The notes beneath the pieces were generated by a model, which ran no database searches, was not told the origin of the DNA, and saw nothing but the letters and a program-made list of their open reading frames with translations. Below are positions 9,054 through 17,011 of a DNA stretch of 64,000 bases, one piece after another (the stretch's first letter is position 1; every line of letters starts with the position of its first letter). The position numbers were made by a program, and so were the translations under genes. Origin of the DNA: JAXGPF01 sp964463985. Its GTDB lineage: Bacteria > Verrucomicrobiota > Kiritimatiellia > JAAZAB01. Location of the stretch: positions 23,605-87,604 of the forward strand of contig CAYXEK010000004.1 of assembly GCA_964463985.1 (NCBI GenBank), read 5' to 3'.

Positions 9054-9959
9054 ATGAAGACCGCGGCGCCATTGATCAGCATCGGACTGGCTGCAATCAT
9101 CCTGCTGGCGGGATGCGTCCGCCCAACGGATGTCATTGATGTCTCGGCCTACGACTACCGGGACACCAGGAACCTGGTGCGCATGGTGGCCGACGCCGCC
9201 CGCCTGCTTGAAGGCGAGGGCTTGCCCGCCCTCGATAGTTTACGGGAGCGCTGCTCCCCTTCCGGCGAATATTATCTTTACGTTTACGATGCGGAAGATA
9301 TCTGCCTCTACCATGCGGGCATGCCGGAACTGGTCAATCAATGCCTGGCGGACATCAAGGATATTGACGGGAAATCCATTTCACGCCTGATCCGGGAAGC
9401 CCTGAACAACCCCGATAATCCGCACGGCTGGGTACATTACACCTGGTGGGAACCGGGAAAATTTTACCCGGTGCCGAAGTCCTCCTGCCACTTCCGGATT
9501 CGCCTGCCCGACGGACGTAAAATCTACGTCGGCGGAGGATTGAACCATCCGCACGAGGAACGCGAATTCATCCGCATTTCGGTTGACAGCGCTGCCAGGC
9601 TGATCCAGGCCCGGGGCGCGGACGCCCTGCCGGCCATCGCCGATCCGCTGGCCTCCTACAATTTCCGCGACGTGCGGGTGTTCGCGTTCCGCGAAGACGG
9701 GCGCATGCTGATTTCTCCGGTGCTGGGCGACAACCGGATCGGGCTGGATTTGCGCCGGTGCGTGGATGCCGCCGGCAACCGCCCCTTCGACCGCGCGCTG
9801 AGTTTGCTGGAAACGCAGGCCTCCGTCTGGCAGGCATTCATTGACTACAGCCGGGACGAACGCCAACCCGTGAAGAAAACTCTGTATATACGGCGCACCG
9901 TCTTGAATAATGAGCCGGTTTATCTGGGCGCCATAACGGATCTGCCCCATCCGCCTTGA
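9054..9959 (+). CDS. Lipoprotein with two Cache-like sensor domains
   Basis: The 301-residue product starts with a lipoprotein signal (hydrophobic IGLAAIILLAGC, Cys near residue 21). Two Cache-like units follow. The first covers about 35-165 and shows the sCache pattern: DIDGKSISRLIREALN, GWVHYTWWEP and a closing IYVGGGL. The second covers about 170-295 (VDSAARLI, NFRDVRVFAFREDGRMLISP, a closing VYLGAITDLP). There is no transmembrane helix after the anchor and no kinase or methyl-accepting domain, so it is a periplasmic ligand-binding lipoprotein rather than a complete receptor. It lies just upstream of a nucleobase permease, but with 87 bases between them. The ligand is unknown. Confidence 0.65.
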   Translation: MKTAAPLISIGLAAIILLAGCVRPTDVIDVSAYDYRDTRNLVRMVADAARLLEGEGLPALDSLRERCSPSGEYYLYVYDAEDICLYHAGMPELVNQCLADIKDIDGKSISRLIREALNNPDNPHGWVHYTWWEPGKFYPVPKSSCHFRIRLPDGRKIYVGGGLNHPHEEREFIRISVDSAARLIQARGADALPAIADPLASYNFRDVRVFAFREDGRMLISPVLGDNRIGLDLRRCVDAAGNRPFDRALSLLETQASVWQAFIDYSRDERQPVKKTLYIRRTVLNNEPVYLGAITDLPHPP

Positions 9960-10046
9960 TGCCCATCGGGCGGTGTCCGTCAAAAACATTGAATCGCCAG
10001 GTTGTGATGAACGCAAGCTGAGCAAACAGGGCGCAGGCACAGGAAT

Positions 10047-11417
10047 ATGCAAACCAAATACGAATACGGCGTCAATGAAGTGCCGCCTTTCCCGCATCTG
10101 ATTGCTTTATCATTGCAGCATGTGATGCTGATGTTTGTTTCGCTTTCCCTGCCCGTGATTTTCGCCGCGCAGATCAACGCCTCGCTGGAGGTTACCGCCG
10201 CGCTGGTGGCGTTTTCCATGCTGGCGGGCGGCATCGGCTCAATTATGCAAGCCGTTAAATGGCCGTTTTTGGGATCGGGCTACCTCTGTCCCAATGTTTG
10301 CGGACCGTCCTATTTCAGCCTGTCATTATCAGCAGCCTGGACCGGCGGCATGCCGCTCATGCGCGGGATGACCATCCTGGCCGGGCTGGTGGAAGTGGTC
10401 ATGGCGCCCATCGTCCAGAAATTAAAACATGTCTTTCCCAACTACATCGTCGGCCTGGTGGTGGCTTTGGTGGGCGTAAGCGTGATCACGCCGTCGGTAA
10501 CTTCGCTGTTCGGCCTGGCATACCGCGGCGATGCGCTGGTGGTGGCCGACGGGCTGGTGGGATTCGCCACGCTGGCGGTGATGGTGCTTTGCAACGTCTG
10601 GGGAAAGGGCCCGGTGAAAGTGTACAGCCTGCTGATCGGCATGCTGGCCGGCTGGTTGGCGGCCTTGTGCGTCTCCCCGGAAAGCCGCTTGGCCCTGCAT
10701 GCCTTGCACGGCACGGCCTGGGCGGCGCTGCCAAGCATGCCGTGGAAGCTCTGGGACCTGGCGTTCGACCCGCAACTGGCGCTGCCGTTCGTGGTCATCG
10801 GGATCAGCGGCTCGCTGAAGTCGTTCGGCAACCTGCTGGCCGCCCAACACATTTCGGAGCCGGAGTTAAAACGCCCGAATTTCAAGCCGCTGCGCAACGG
10901 CCTGATGGCGGACGGGCTTTCGACCATGCTGGCCGGCGCGCTCGGCGGAATGGCGGTGGACACATCCTCCAGCAATGTCGGCCTGGCGGCCTCCACCAAG
11001 GTGTTGAGCCGCTGGCTGAGCATGGCCGCCGGTGTAATCTTCATCCTGCTGGCCTTTTCACCGCGCCTGACAATATTTTTTTCGCTGATGCCGCAGCCGG
11101 TGCTGGGCGCATCCATTATCTTCGCCGCCTGCTTCATGATCGTCATCGGCCTGCAACAGATGTTTGAAGAGCCATGGGAAACGCGCCGGACATTCGTGGT
11201 AGGCATATCGCTGTTTCTCGGACTGAGCACGGCTTTCCAACCGGGCTTGTACGCCCGGGCGCCTCACATCATCCAGGCCTTTTTCACTGATCCGCTGCCC
11301 ACGGCCACGATCCTGGCCGTGGCGCTGCACCAACTGGTAAACCTGGACCGCACCGGCGCCGGTTTGGCGCGGCGCGCCGGATCGTTGCTCCGCCGCCAGC
11401 AAGATAAACGCCGATAA
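10047..11417 (+). CDS. NCS2 family nucleobase (uracil/xanthine-type) permease
   Basis: This 456-residue membrane protein has about 12-14 hydrophobic segments. The N-terminal LIALSLQHVMLMF is typical of NCS2 uracil/xanthine permeases, as are the long loop SEPELKRPNFKPLRNGLMADG and the following GGMAVDTSSSNVGL. It would import a purine or pyrimidine with a cation. The family's substrate-determining motif is not clear enough to choose uracil, xanthine or urate. The next gene, an amidohydrolase, starts five bases after its stop, so the two probably form an operon for taking up and hydrolysing a heterocycle or amide. AGGA lies shortly before ATG 10047. Confidence 0.8.
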   Translation: MQTKYEYGVNEVPPFPHLIALSLQHVMLMFVSLSLPVIFAAQINASLEVTAALVAFSMLAGGIGSIMQAVKWPFLGSGYLCPNVCGPSYFSLSLSAAWTGGMPLMRGMTILAGLVEVVMAPIVQKLKHVFPNYIVGLVVALVGVSVITPSVTSLFGLAYRGDALVVADGLVGFATLAVMVLCNVWGKGPVKVYSLLIGMLAGWLAALCVSPESRLALHALHGTAWAALPSMPWKLWDLAFDPQLALPFVVIGISGSLKSFGNLLAAQHISEPELKRPNFKPLRNGLMADGLSTMLAGALGGMAVDTSSSNVGLAASTKVLSRWLSMAAGVIFILLAFSPRLTIFFSLMPQPVLGASIIFAACFMIVIGLQQMFEEPWETRRTFVVGISLFLGLSTAFQPGLYARAPHIIQAFFTDPLPTATILAVALHQLVNLDRTGAGLARRAGSLLRRQQDKRR

Positions 11418-11422
11418 GAAGC

Positions 11423-12292
11423 ATGAAAAAACCGCTCTATCCGCGCGCCGACGCCATGCCCGCCTGCGCCGGCTTCATCATTGATTGCCATATCCATCCC
11501 GCGCTCAATGCCCGTACCGACTTCAACTGGTTTGGCCCGGTCGGCGGTTTTGCCCGGCAGGTCGAGGACCTGCGCCGCGCCGGCATTTCCCGGGCCTGCG
11601 GCGCGCCCGTCGCGGCGGGCGCCCCGGAAACATTTTCCGCCATCAGGCAATTGAACGACCAGGCGCTGCGGCTGCGCGACCGGTTTCCGGACTTCTACCT
11701 GCCGGGCATCCAGGTCCACCCGCATTTCCCCGCGGAATCATGCCGGGAAATCGAACGCTGCTGCGGCCGGGAAAGCGTGCGGTGGATCGGCGAACTGGTC
11801 GGCTATATGATGGGTTACGGCGACGATTACGCCTCGGATGCCGCTTTGACGGTCATGCGCGCCGCATCGGAGCACGGCGCCGTGGTCAACCTGCACTGCC
11901 ATAGCCTGGAGCCCCTTGACCGCCTCTGCGCGGCCCTGCCTGACCTGAAAATCGTATTGGCCCATCCGGGCGGCGGCAAGCAGGACGTGCTGGGGCGGCT
12001 GGACAAAGTGGCCCGTTATCCGAACCTGCACCTGGACATCTCCGGGTCGGGCATTGACCGGCTGGGCATCCTCCGCCATGCAATGGACATTGCCGGCAAG
12101 GACAAGTTGCTATTTGGGACGGATTACCCCGTCAACAACCCGGCCGTTTACGTTCAAGGCGCGCTTTATGAACGCCTGACCGGCGCCGAGCGCGCGGCGT
12201 TGTTTGCCGGAAATTTTCAGCGGCTGACGGATGCGGTTGCGCCGGGGGGATGCGCAAAAAAAATGCGCCATGGTGCCGGAGGAGGGAGTTGA
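11423..12292 (+). CDS. Amidohydrolase-2 family metal-dependent hydrolase
   Basis: This 289-residue TIM-barrel hydrolase has the amidohydrolase-2 (PF04909-like) pattern. DCHIHP near residue 24 gives the first metal histidines, NLHCHS near 158 the next, LAHPGGG near 179 another histidine, and LFGTDYPV near 231 the late aspartate. It starts five bases after the NCS2 permease stop, so it probably acts on what that transporter imports. The last 22 bases of the coding region (12271-12292) overlap, antisense, the 3' end of the tRNA-Leu gene. The final residues CAKKMRHGAGGGS are low-complexity and may be a recent extension. Confidence 0.75.
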   Translation: MKKPLYPRADAMPACAGFIIDCHIHPALNARTDFNWFGPVGGFARQVEDLRRAGISRACGAPVAAGAPETFSAIRQLNDQALRLRDRFPDFYLPGIQVHPHFPAESCREIERCCGRESVRWIGELVGYMMGYGDDYASDAALTVMRAASEHGAVVNLHCHSLEPLDRLCAALPDLKIVLAHPGGGKQDVLGRLDKVARYPNLHLDISGSGIDRLGILRHAMDIAGKDKLLFGTDYPVNNPAVYVQGALYERLTGAERAALFAGNFQRLTDAVAPGGCAKKMRHGAGGGS

Positions 12293-12356
12293 ACCCTCAT
12301 GGTGTTGCCACCGCTGGATTTTGAGTCCAGTGCGTCTGCCATTTCGCCACCCCGGC
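12271..12356 (-). tRNA. tRNA-Leu (CAA anticodon)
   Basis: Read on the minus strand, the 7-bp acceptor stem GCCGGGG / CTCCGGC closes with one G-T pair. The anticodon arm is CTGGA-CTCAAAA-TCCAG, giving anticodon CAA. A long variable arm of class II type (CGGTGGCAACACC) follows, then the T-arm GAGGG-TTCAACT-CCCTC. The discriminator is A and the CCA end is encoded (12271-12273). It decodes TTG. Its 3' end overlaps the convergent amidohydrolase gene by 22 bases. Confidence 0.93.
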
Positions 12357-12381
12357 GGATTGCGTCAAAACTGGGGGTTAA

Positions 12382-12408
12382 GCTATACCAAAAAACCTGT
12401 GGTTACAA
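12382..12408 (-). promoter_or_regulatory. Possible promoter of tRNA-Leu
   Basis: On the minus strand TTGTAA (12403-12408) is followed after 15 bases by TATAGC (12382-12387), about 25 bases before the tRNA 5' end. The distance suits a tRNA promoter, but the spacer is shorter than the usual 17. Confidence 0.35.
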
Positions 12409-12434
12409 GCAGAAAGTTGCCCCGGTCGGGCTGG

Positions 12435-12530
12435 GGGCGCACCTGCGATTAGGTGCAATCAAGCCGGCACAGGCAACACGCTTTCGTTGCTTTCTCAAAG
12501 TCTTCTGCCGCGAAGTGGCTTTGGAGTGCG
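12435..12530. repeat. 96-base dispersed repeat, copy A
   Basis: This stretch recurs as the reverse complement at 17131-17226, with no length change and about nine matches in ten by eye. Shared words include CTGCGATT, GGTGCAATCAAGCCGG, CTTTCGTTGCTTTC and TCTTCTGCCGCGAAG. Both copies end in the word CTTTGGAGTGCG. Neither contains a convincing gene. It lies in a 612-base space (12357-12968) between tRNA-Leu and the next gene, which also holds short words such as AACCTGCAGCCT (twice) around 12655-12690. Confidence 0.75.
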
Positions 12531-12804
12531 GCGGCTTGACGCCGCTTTGAAAAGACCGGTCACGATGCAGCCGTCTTCTTTATGCCATCAAGCCGGGTAG
12601 CATCCCGCAGGATACTCAGACCAGACTGAAGGCTGTAGACTATAGCGGGGTTTAACCTGCAGCCTACAGTCTAATAACCTGCAGCCTTGGCGTTCCTTAT
12701 GGGACACCTGTGAAGCCGGGTGATTGTATATAATCCTTGTTGTATCTCCATGCCGCTTGGCGCGCGCCATGCGAAAGCGGCGTCAAGCCGCCGCACTCCA
12801 AAGC
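12518..12804. repeat. Inverted repeat with 31-bp perfect arms
   Basis: The arms at 12518-12548 and 12774-12804 are exact reverse complements around a 225-base core without a gene. Each arm itself folds (GCGGC-TTGAC-GCCGC). The same TTTGGAGTGCG-plus-small-hairpin unit appears a third time near 17060-17086 with different hairpin bases (TCCGGC-TAC-GCCGGA), so the fold is conserved while its sequence varies. This is REP- or MITE-like. Confidence 0.75.
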
Positions 12805-12881
12805 GGCTTCGCCACGAAAGAGCGGCGGCAATCCCCTGGGACTGACTTGCGACCGCCGGCGGCATTTTGCCGGCAATATGC

Positions 12882-12911
12882 TTGACTAACGCCGCGGCTA
12901 CCGGTTAGTAT
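12882..12911 (+). promoter_or_regulatory. Possible promoter for the small membrane peptide and RNase D
   Basis: TTGACT (12882-12887) and TAGTAT (12906-12911) are separated by 18 bases. They lie about 58 bases before the ATG at 12969, downstream of the repeat block. Confidence 0.45.
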
Positions 12912-12968
12912 AAACGCCTGTAAACCAGCGCCGCCATTATGCGGCGGAAGCAGCCGTGAACCCGCATT

Positions 12969-13058
12969 ATGTTCAACAACAACCTGATACTGATATTTAT
13001 CCCCGTGGTGCTGGCCATCGCCCTGTGGGCGGCATACCATTTTCTGGAACGGAAATGA
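12969..13058 (+). CDS. 29-residue single-helix membrane peptide
   Basis: The short frame starts MFNNNLILIFIPVV and ends HFLERK. It has one central hydrophobic helix (about residues 5-24) and a charged C-terminus. Its stop overlaps the RNase D start as ATGA at 13055-13058, a common translational-coupling arrangement that supports its being real. The ribosome site is weak (GCGGAAG upstream). I recognise no family. It could be a genuine microprotein or a leader peptide that sets RNase D translation. Confidence 0.5.
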   Translation: MFNNNLILIFIPVVLAIALWAAYHFLERK

Positions 13059-14209
13059 CCGCGTCCGCCACTCCTTACGAATTGATCCGGTCTCCCGAGC
13101 AACTGCGCCTGGCTTTGCCCCTGCTGGAATCCGCGCCCTCCCTGGCGTTGGATATGGAGATGGAAAACCATTGCCATCTGTACGGCCTGCACATTGCCTT
13201 GATCCAACTATCCACGCCGGACAACCGGCACTACATCATTGATCCGCTTTCCGGAATCGAACTGCAGCCACTCGGCGCAATTTTCAGCGATCCGGAGCGC
13301 CAGTTGATTCTGCATGACGCCGATTTCGACCGCCGGGCGGCGCACCAGGTTTACGGCTGGAAACTGCATGGAGTGTTCGACACCAAGATCGCGGCGCAAC
13401 TGTGCGGGCACCGCAAATTCGGACTGGGCAATTTGCTGTCGGAATATTTTAACGTCTCCACCAACAAGCGCTTTCAAACCATGAACTGGATGAAGCGGCC
13501 CATCTCCGAGGAAGCCCTGGCTTACGCGGCCGGAGACACATCGCACCTGCACGCCTTGCGCGATAAATTGTCGGCGCGCCTGGCGGAACTGGGGCGCGCT
13601 GCCTGGGCGGAAGAGGAGTTTGACTTCGCGGAACGCCAGGAAATGCGGCTGCCCGCCTCGCCCGCGCATCACCGCATGAAACGCAGCGCGCTGCTTACTC
13701 CGCGGCAACTGGCCGTGCTGGGAGCCCTCTCGGCATTCCGCGACAAACTGGCGCGCCAGGTCAACCGGCCGCTGCATTTCATCATGCGCAATGAAATCCT
13801 GCTGGAACTGGCGGCGCGGCCGCAACTTGACCTGGAATACCTGCGCGGATTGCGCGGCGTGCATCCGATCCTGCGCCAGTCCCATAACCTGGAGAAGCTG
13901 CTGGCGGCCTGGCGCGCCGGACAACAGGCGCGGGAGGAACAGCATCCCGCCCGGGCGCGCCGGCCGCGTTCGGCCCCGAACTACAAAACCCGGTTGAAAG
14001 ACATGCAGCTTTGGCGCGCGGCCCTGGCGGAAAAATTCGACCTGGAGCCTTATCTGCTGCTGGATAATGACGTGCTTGGTTGGTGCGCAAATCATCCCCG
14101 GCAGGCTCCGACGCCGGAAATCGCCGCGCTCGTGCGCCGCTGGCAACGCGCGGTCACCTGGCCCGGATTCGCGGAAAAATTCGAGATTGCGTCGCCCCTG
14201 CCGGGCTAA
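13055..14209 (+). CDS. rnd: Ribonuclease D
   Basis: This 384-residue 3'-5' exoribonuclease would trim tRNA and other stable RNA 3' ends. The DEDD-type nuclease comes first. Motif I is LALDMEMEN (D-x-E), motif II is LHDADFD near residue 90, and motif III is YAAGDTSHL near 160 (Y-x-x-x-D). An HRDC domain follows at about 210-290 (LLTPRQLAVLGALSAFRD). The frame is open further upstream, but ATG 13055 is the sensible start because it overlaps the stop of the upstream membrane peptide and directly precedes the nuclease fold. Its stop overlaps the convergent LpxC-like gene by four bases. Confidence 0.85.
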   Translation: MTASATPYELIRSPEQLRLALPLLESAPSLALDMEMENHCHLYGLHIALIQLSTPDNRHYIIDPLSGIELQPLGAIFSDPERQLILHDADFDRRAAHQVYGWKLHGVFDTKIAAQLCGHRKFGLGNLLSEYFNVSTNKRFQTMNWMKRPISEEALAYAAGDTSHLHALRDKLSARLAELGRAAWAEEEFDFAERQEMRLPASPAHHRMKRSALLTPRQLAVLGALSAFRDKLARQVNRPLHFIMRNEILLELAARPQLDLEYLRGLRGVHPILRQSHNLEKLLAAWRAGQQAREEQHPARARRPRSAPNYKTRLKDMQLWRAALAEKFDLEPYLLLDNDVLGWCANHPRQAPTPEIAALVRRWQRAVTWPGFAEKFEIASPLPG

Positions 14210-15219
14210 ACCAGCGGCTGCAGCAAATTGTACTTGTAAAGAATCCGCACCATTTCGACATCCAGGGCATGCCCGGACTTGTAGGAAATAACCTGCGCGG
14301 CCAGGCGCCCTTCCTCAACCAGCGCCAGCGCGGCCAGCAAATCCAGCGTGGCGCGGTGCCAGACCGCCTCCAGCGACTTGCCCGCGTGCAGCATTTGCGG
14401 TTCATTCAAATACCGGCGCTTGCCGGCAATCAGGATGTTGCTGTCCGTGTAGCCCAGGTTGCGGATGTCGGCAAACATTTTGCCGATGGTGTGGCAGTAC
14501 AACTTCATGCCGGCGGTGGTGTTGGTGCGCGCCGGGGCGCCTTGGCGGAAGATTTGCCGGTTCAAGGTGAAGCGCAGGCGCTGGCGGCCAATGGCATTGG
14601 GAAAATCCGTCGCGCAATCCACCCGCAGCTCCGGGGCGGCGGCCGGCAATAAAGTCAGGAAACTGCCGTTGCCGCCGCCGACTGTCACCGGCTCGGACAC
14701 GGTCAGCCAAACCGCCGGCTCGGCGGAAGCGGCCGTGCCGGCCGCTTCCAATGCTTCCACCAAGTCCAGGCTGCCCCGGTCAAACAGGGGCGGATCGCCC
14801 GAATCCACGCGGATCACCAGGTTGTCAATCTGCATGCCCACCCGCAACGCAATGATATGCTCCACCATGCGCATGTAATTGTGCGGCGAACCGCTGCGCA
14901 GAACAATATTGCGCGCGGTAGTCCAGACATTGCGCACGGACACCCGGATCGGCAGCGAACCCGGCAGGTCGCGCCGCTCAAACCACCAGCCCGGCCGGTG
15001 GGACGGCTCAAAAACCAGGGTCCGCTGTTCCTTGCCGAAAAACGTTCCGGGGCCGCTGACGGATTGACTGCGGGAGATCGTGGTCTGGCAGGATTCCACC
15101 GGGTCGGGCGGAACGGAAGAAAGATCCAAATCCACCGGCTGGCGCGCCCATTTGTCATAAGCGCGCCGGACGTCATCAATCACGCCATGCAATACCAGCC
15201 CAAACGGTTCATCGGACAT
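14206..15219 (-). CDS. lpxC: Divergent LpxC-like UDP-3-O-acyl-GlcNAc deacetylase
   Basis: This 337-residue protein matches the LpxC fold: VSGPGTFFG, FERRDLP, MVEHIIALRVGMQIDN (the first Zn histidine after Glu) and YKSGHALD. LpxC carries out the committed step of lipid A synthesis. Two points are odd. The second metal motif, HKxLD in E. coli, appears as HRATLD, with one extra residue between His and Asp and Arg for Lys, and the following Gly-Asp is Ala-Ala. There is also an N-terminal extension of about 45 residues. AAGGAA sits seven bases before the ATG. It lies 57 bases after GpmI, in the same direction. It could be the functional LpxC of this lineage or a paralogue. Confidence 0.75.
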   Translation of the reverse strand: MSDEPFGLVLHGVIDDVRRAYDKWARQPVDLDLSSVPPDPVESCQTTISRSQSVSGPGTFFGKEQRTLVFEPSHRPGWWFERRDLPGSLPIRVSVRNVWTTARNIVLRSGSPHNYMRMVEHIIALRVGMQIDNLVIRVDSGDPPLFDRGSLDLVEALEAAGTAASAEPAVWLTVSEPVTVGGGNGSFLTLLPAAAPELRVDCATDFPNAIGRQRLRFTLNRQIFRQGAPARTNTTAGMKLYCHTIGKMFADIRNLGYTDSNILIAGKRRYLNEPQMLHAGKSLEAVWHRATLDLLAALALVEEGRLAAQVISYKSGHALDVEMVRILYKYNLLQPLV

Positions 15220-15241
15220 AATGCAATTCCTTGCCTGAAGC

Positions 15242-15262
15242 GGCGCGCCGGGCCGGCGCGCC
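15242..15262. promoter_or_regulatory. GC-only hairpin between gpmI and the lpxC-like gene
   Basis: GGCGCGCC-GGGCC-GGCGCGCC forms an 8-bp all-GC stem just after the gpmI stop. There is no T-run, so a pause, processing or attenuation signal is more likely than an intrinsic terminator. Confidence 0.4.
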
Positions 15263-15276
15263 CGGGGGCATCCTGG

Positions 15277-16923
15277 TCAAATGGTCACCAGCGGCGGATC
15301 ATAGTCTTCCGGTGGAATGAAACCAAGCAAAGCCAGGCAGGTAGCCGCCAGACTGCTGATTCCCAGGTCCTGGCGCTCAGCCAGCCGCCAAGGGCTGTCC
15401 GGCGCGGGATCGTAAACATGCACCGGCACGGGGTTGAGCGAATGGCTGGTCTTGGCCTTGGGCCGACCCGTATCCGGGTTGAGGATCACCGCGCCTTTTT
15501 TATCGTGTTCGTACATATCGTCAGCATTGCCGTGATCGGCGGAAACCACCAGTATCCCCCGGGCGGCGCGCACGGCATCCATCAGCCGCGCCAGGCAGAG
15601 GTCCACCGTTTCCACCGCAATCTGGGCAGCCTGGTAAACGCCGGTATGTCCCACCATGTCGCCGTTGGGATAATTCAACCTGATGAAAGGATACTTGTTG
15701 GCGGCGATTTCAACCGCCACGCGGTCGGTGATCTCGGCGGCTTTCATCCACGGACGTTGTTCAAAGGGTACGCGGTCGGATGGGATTTCCACGTATTCTT
15801 CCAGGGCTTCGTCAAATTTACCCGACCGGTTGCCGTTAAAGAAATAGGTTACATGACCGAACTTCTGGGTTTCGCTGATCGCCAACTGGCGGACGCCGGC
15901 GCGGCACAGCAACTCGCCCATGGTGCGGCTGATGGACGGGGGACTGACCAGGAAAGACTTTGGGATTTGCAGGTCGCCGTCATACTGCATCATACCGGCG
16001 TAACACACCCGGGGGCGGCGGCCGCGGTCAAATCCATGGAAATCATCATCTTCAAAAGCGCGGCTGATTTCAATCCCGCGATCGCCGCGGAAGTTGAAAA
16101 AGATCACGCTGTCATCATCCTCGACCGGCCCCACCGGCCGGCCGTTTTCGGCGATGACAAACGGCGGCAGGTCCTGGTCAATCACGCCGGGCTGAGCCTG
16201 GCGATGCGCCTGGATCGCCGCGCGGGCGGAGGGAAACTGCGGGCCCCGGGCATGCACATGGATATCCCACCCGAGTTGGACCATGCCCCAGTCGGCATTG
16301 TAGCGGTCCATGGTAATCCGCATCCGCCCGCCGCCGGACGCGATACGGTAATCCACGCCGCCAACATTGAGTTCCGCCAGAAATTTTTCAAATGGATCAA
16401 CATAATCCAGGGCGGAAGTCTCGCCGACATCGCGGCCGTCCAGCAGGATATGCACCCGCGCGCGGCGGACGCCTTCCTGACGGGCCTGGCGCAGCATGGC
16501 GCGCAAATGGTCAAGATGGCTGTGGACGTTGCCATCCGAAAACAAGCCGATAAAATGGAGGGTGGACTTGCGGGAGAGGCAGTTTTCAATCAAACCGCGC
16601 CAGACTTTCCCGCGGTACAGGTCGCCCGATTCAATGGCGGCATTCACCAGCATCGCGCCCTGGTCAAAAACGCGGCCGCACCCGATGGCATTATGGCCAA
16701 CCTCGCTGTTGCCCATGTCGCCATCGGAAGGCAAGCCGACCGCGCGCCCATGGGCCTTCAGGCGTCTGGTCAAGGCGTGCTGCGCCAGCCAATCCAGTTG
16801 CGGCGTCAACGCCGAGCGCACGGCGTCGCCCTCGGGATATTTGCCGATGCCTACGCCATCCATGATTGCCAGCACCACCGGACCCTTCGGCCCGGCCGCG
16901 CCGGATTTTTTCAGATTTTCCAT
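15277..16923 (-). CDS. gpmI: 2,3-bisphosphoglycerate-independent phosphoglycerate mutase
   Basis: This 548-residue protein interconverts 3- and 2-phosphoglycerate in glycolysis and gluconeogenesis. The alkaline-phosphatase-like fold begins with LAIMDGVGIG. The phosphoserine motif GDMGNSEVGHNAIG lies near residue 75, followed by LLDGRDVGE, and the late metal site is VSADHGNADDM. The cofactor-independent family normally has 500-560 residues. An ATG six codons upstream is possible, but AGGAGG lies seven bases before ATG 16923 (MENLKK), so I chose that start. The LpxC-like gene follows on the same strand. Confidence 0.9.
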   Translation of the reverse strand: MENLKKSGAAGPKGPVVLAIMDGVGIGKYPEGDAVRSALTPQLDWLAQHALTRRLKAHGRAVGLPSDGDMGNSEVGHNAIGCGRVFDQGAMLVNAAIESGDLYRGKVWRGLIENCLSRKSTLHFIGLFSDGNVHSHLDHLRAMLRQARQEGVRRARVHILLDGRDVGETSALDYVDPFEKFLAELNVGGVDYRIASGGGRMRITMDRYNADWGMVQLGWDIHVHARGPQFPSARAAIQAHRQAQPGVIDQDLPPFVIAENGRPVGPVEDDDSVIFFNFRGDRGIEISRAFEDDDFHGFDRGRRPRVCYAGMMQYDGDLQIPKSFLVSPPSISRTMGELLCRAGVRQLAISETQKFGHVTYFFNGNRSGKFDEALEEYVEIPSDRVPFEQRPWMKAAEITDRVAVEIAANKYPFIRLNYPNGDMVGHTGVYQAAQIAVETVDLCLARLMDAVRAARGILVVSADHGNADDMYEHDKKGAVILNPDTGRPKAKTSHSLNPVPVHVYDPAPDSPWRLAERQDLGISSLAATCLALLGFIPPEDYDPPLVTI

Positions 16924-17011
16924 ATCGCCGCCTCCTGCCATGCTTTAAAAAACTGAGTGTTACAGGATACACTGACCGGCGCCAAATGAAAACATTTTTT
17001 ATCCCCGGAAA

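Noticed and set aside
12357..12968. Short frames in the repeat-rich space after tRNA-Leu
   Set aside because: They consist of the dispersed repeats themselves, and no ribosome site or family similarity is seen.
15242..15262. Intrinsic terminator after gpmI
   Set aside because: The stem is strong but no T-run follows, so I list it only as a hairpin. The LpxC-like gene may be co-transcribed.
14857..16956. A 699-codon + strand frame opposite gpmI
   Set aside because: The minus strand frame has all gpmI motifs. The + strand product has no domain and is a by-product of codon bias.
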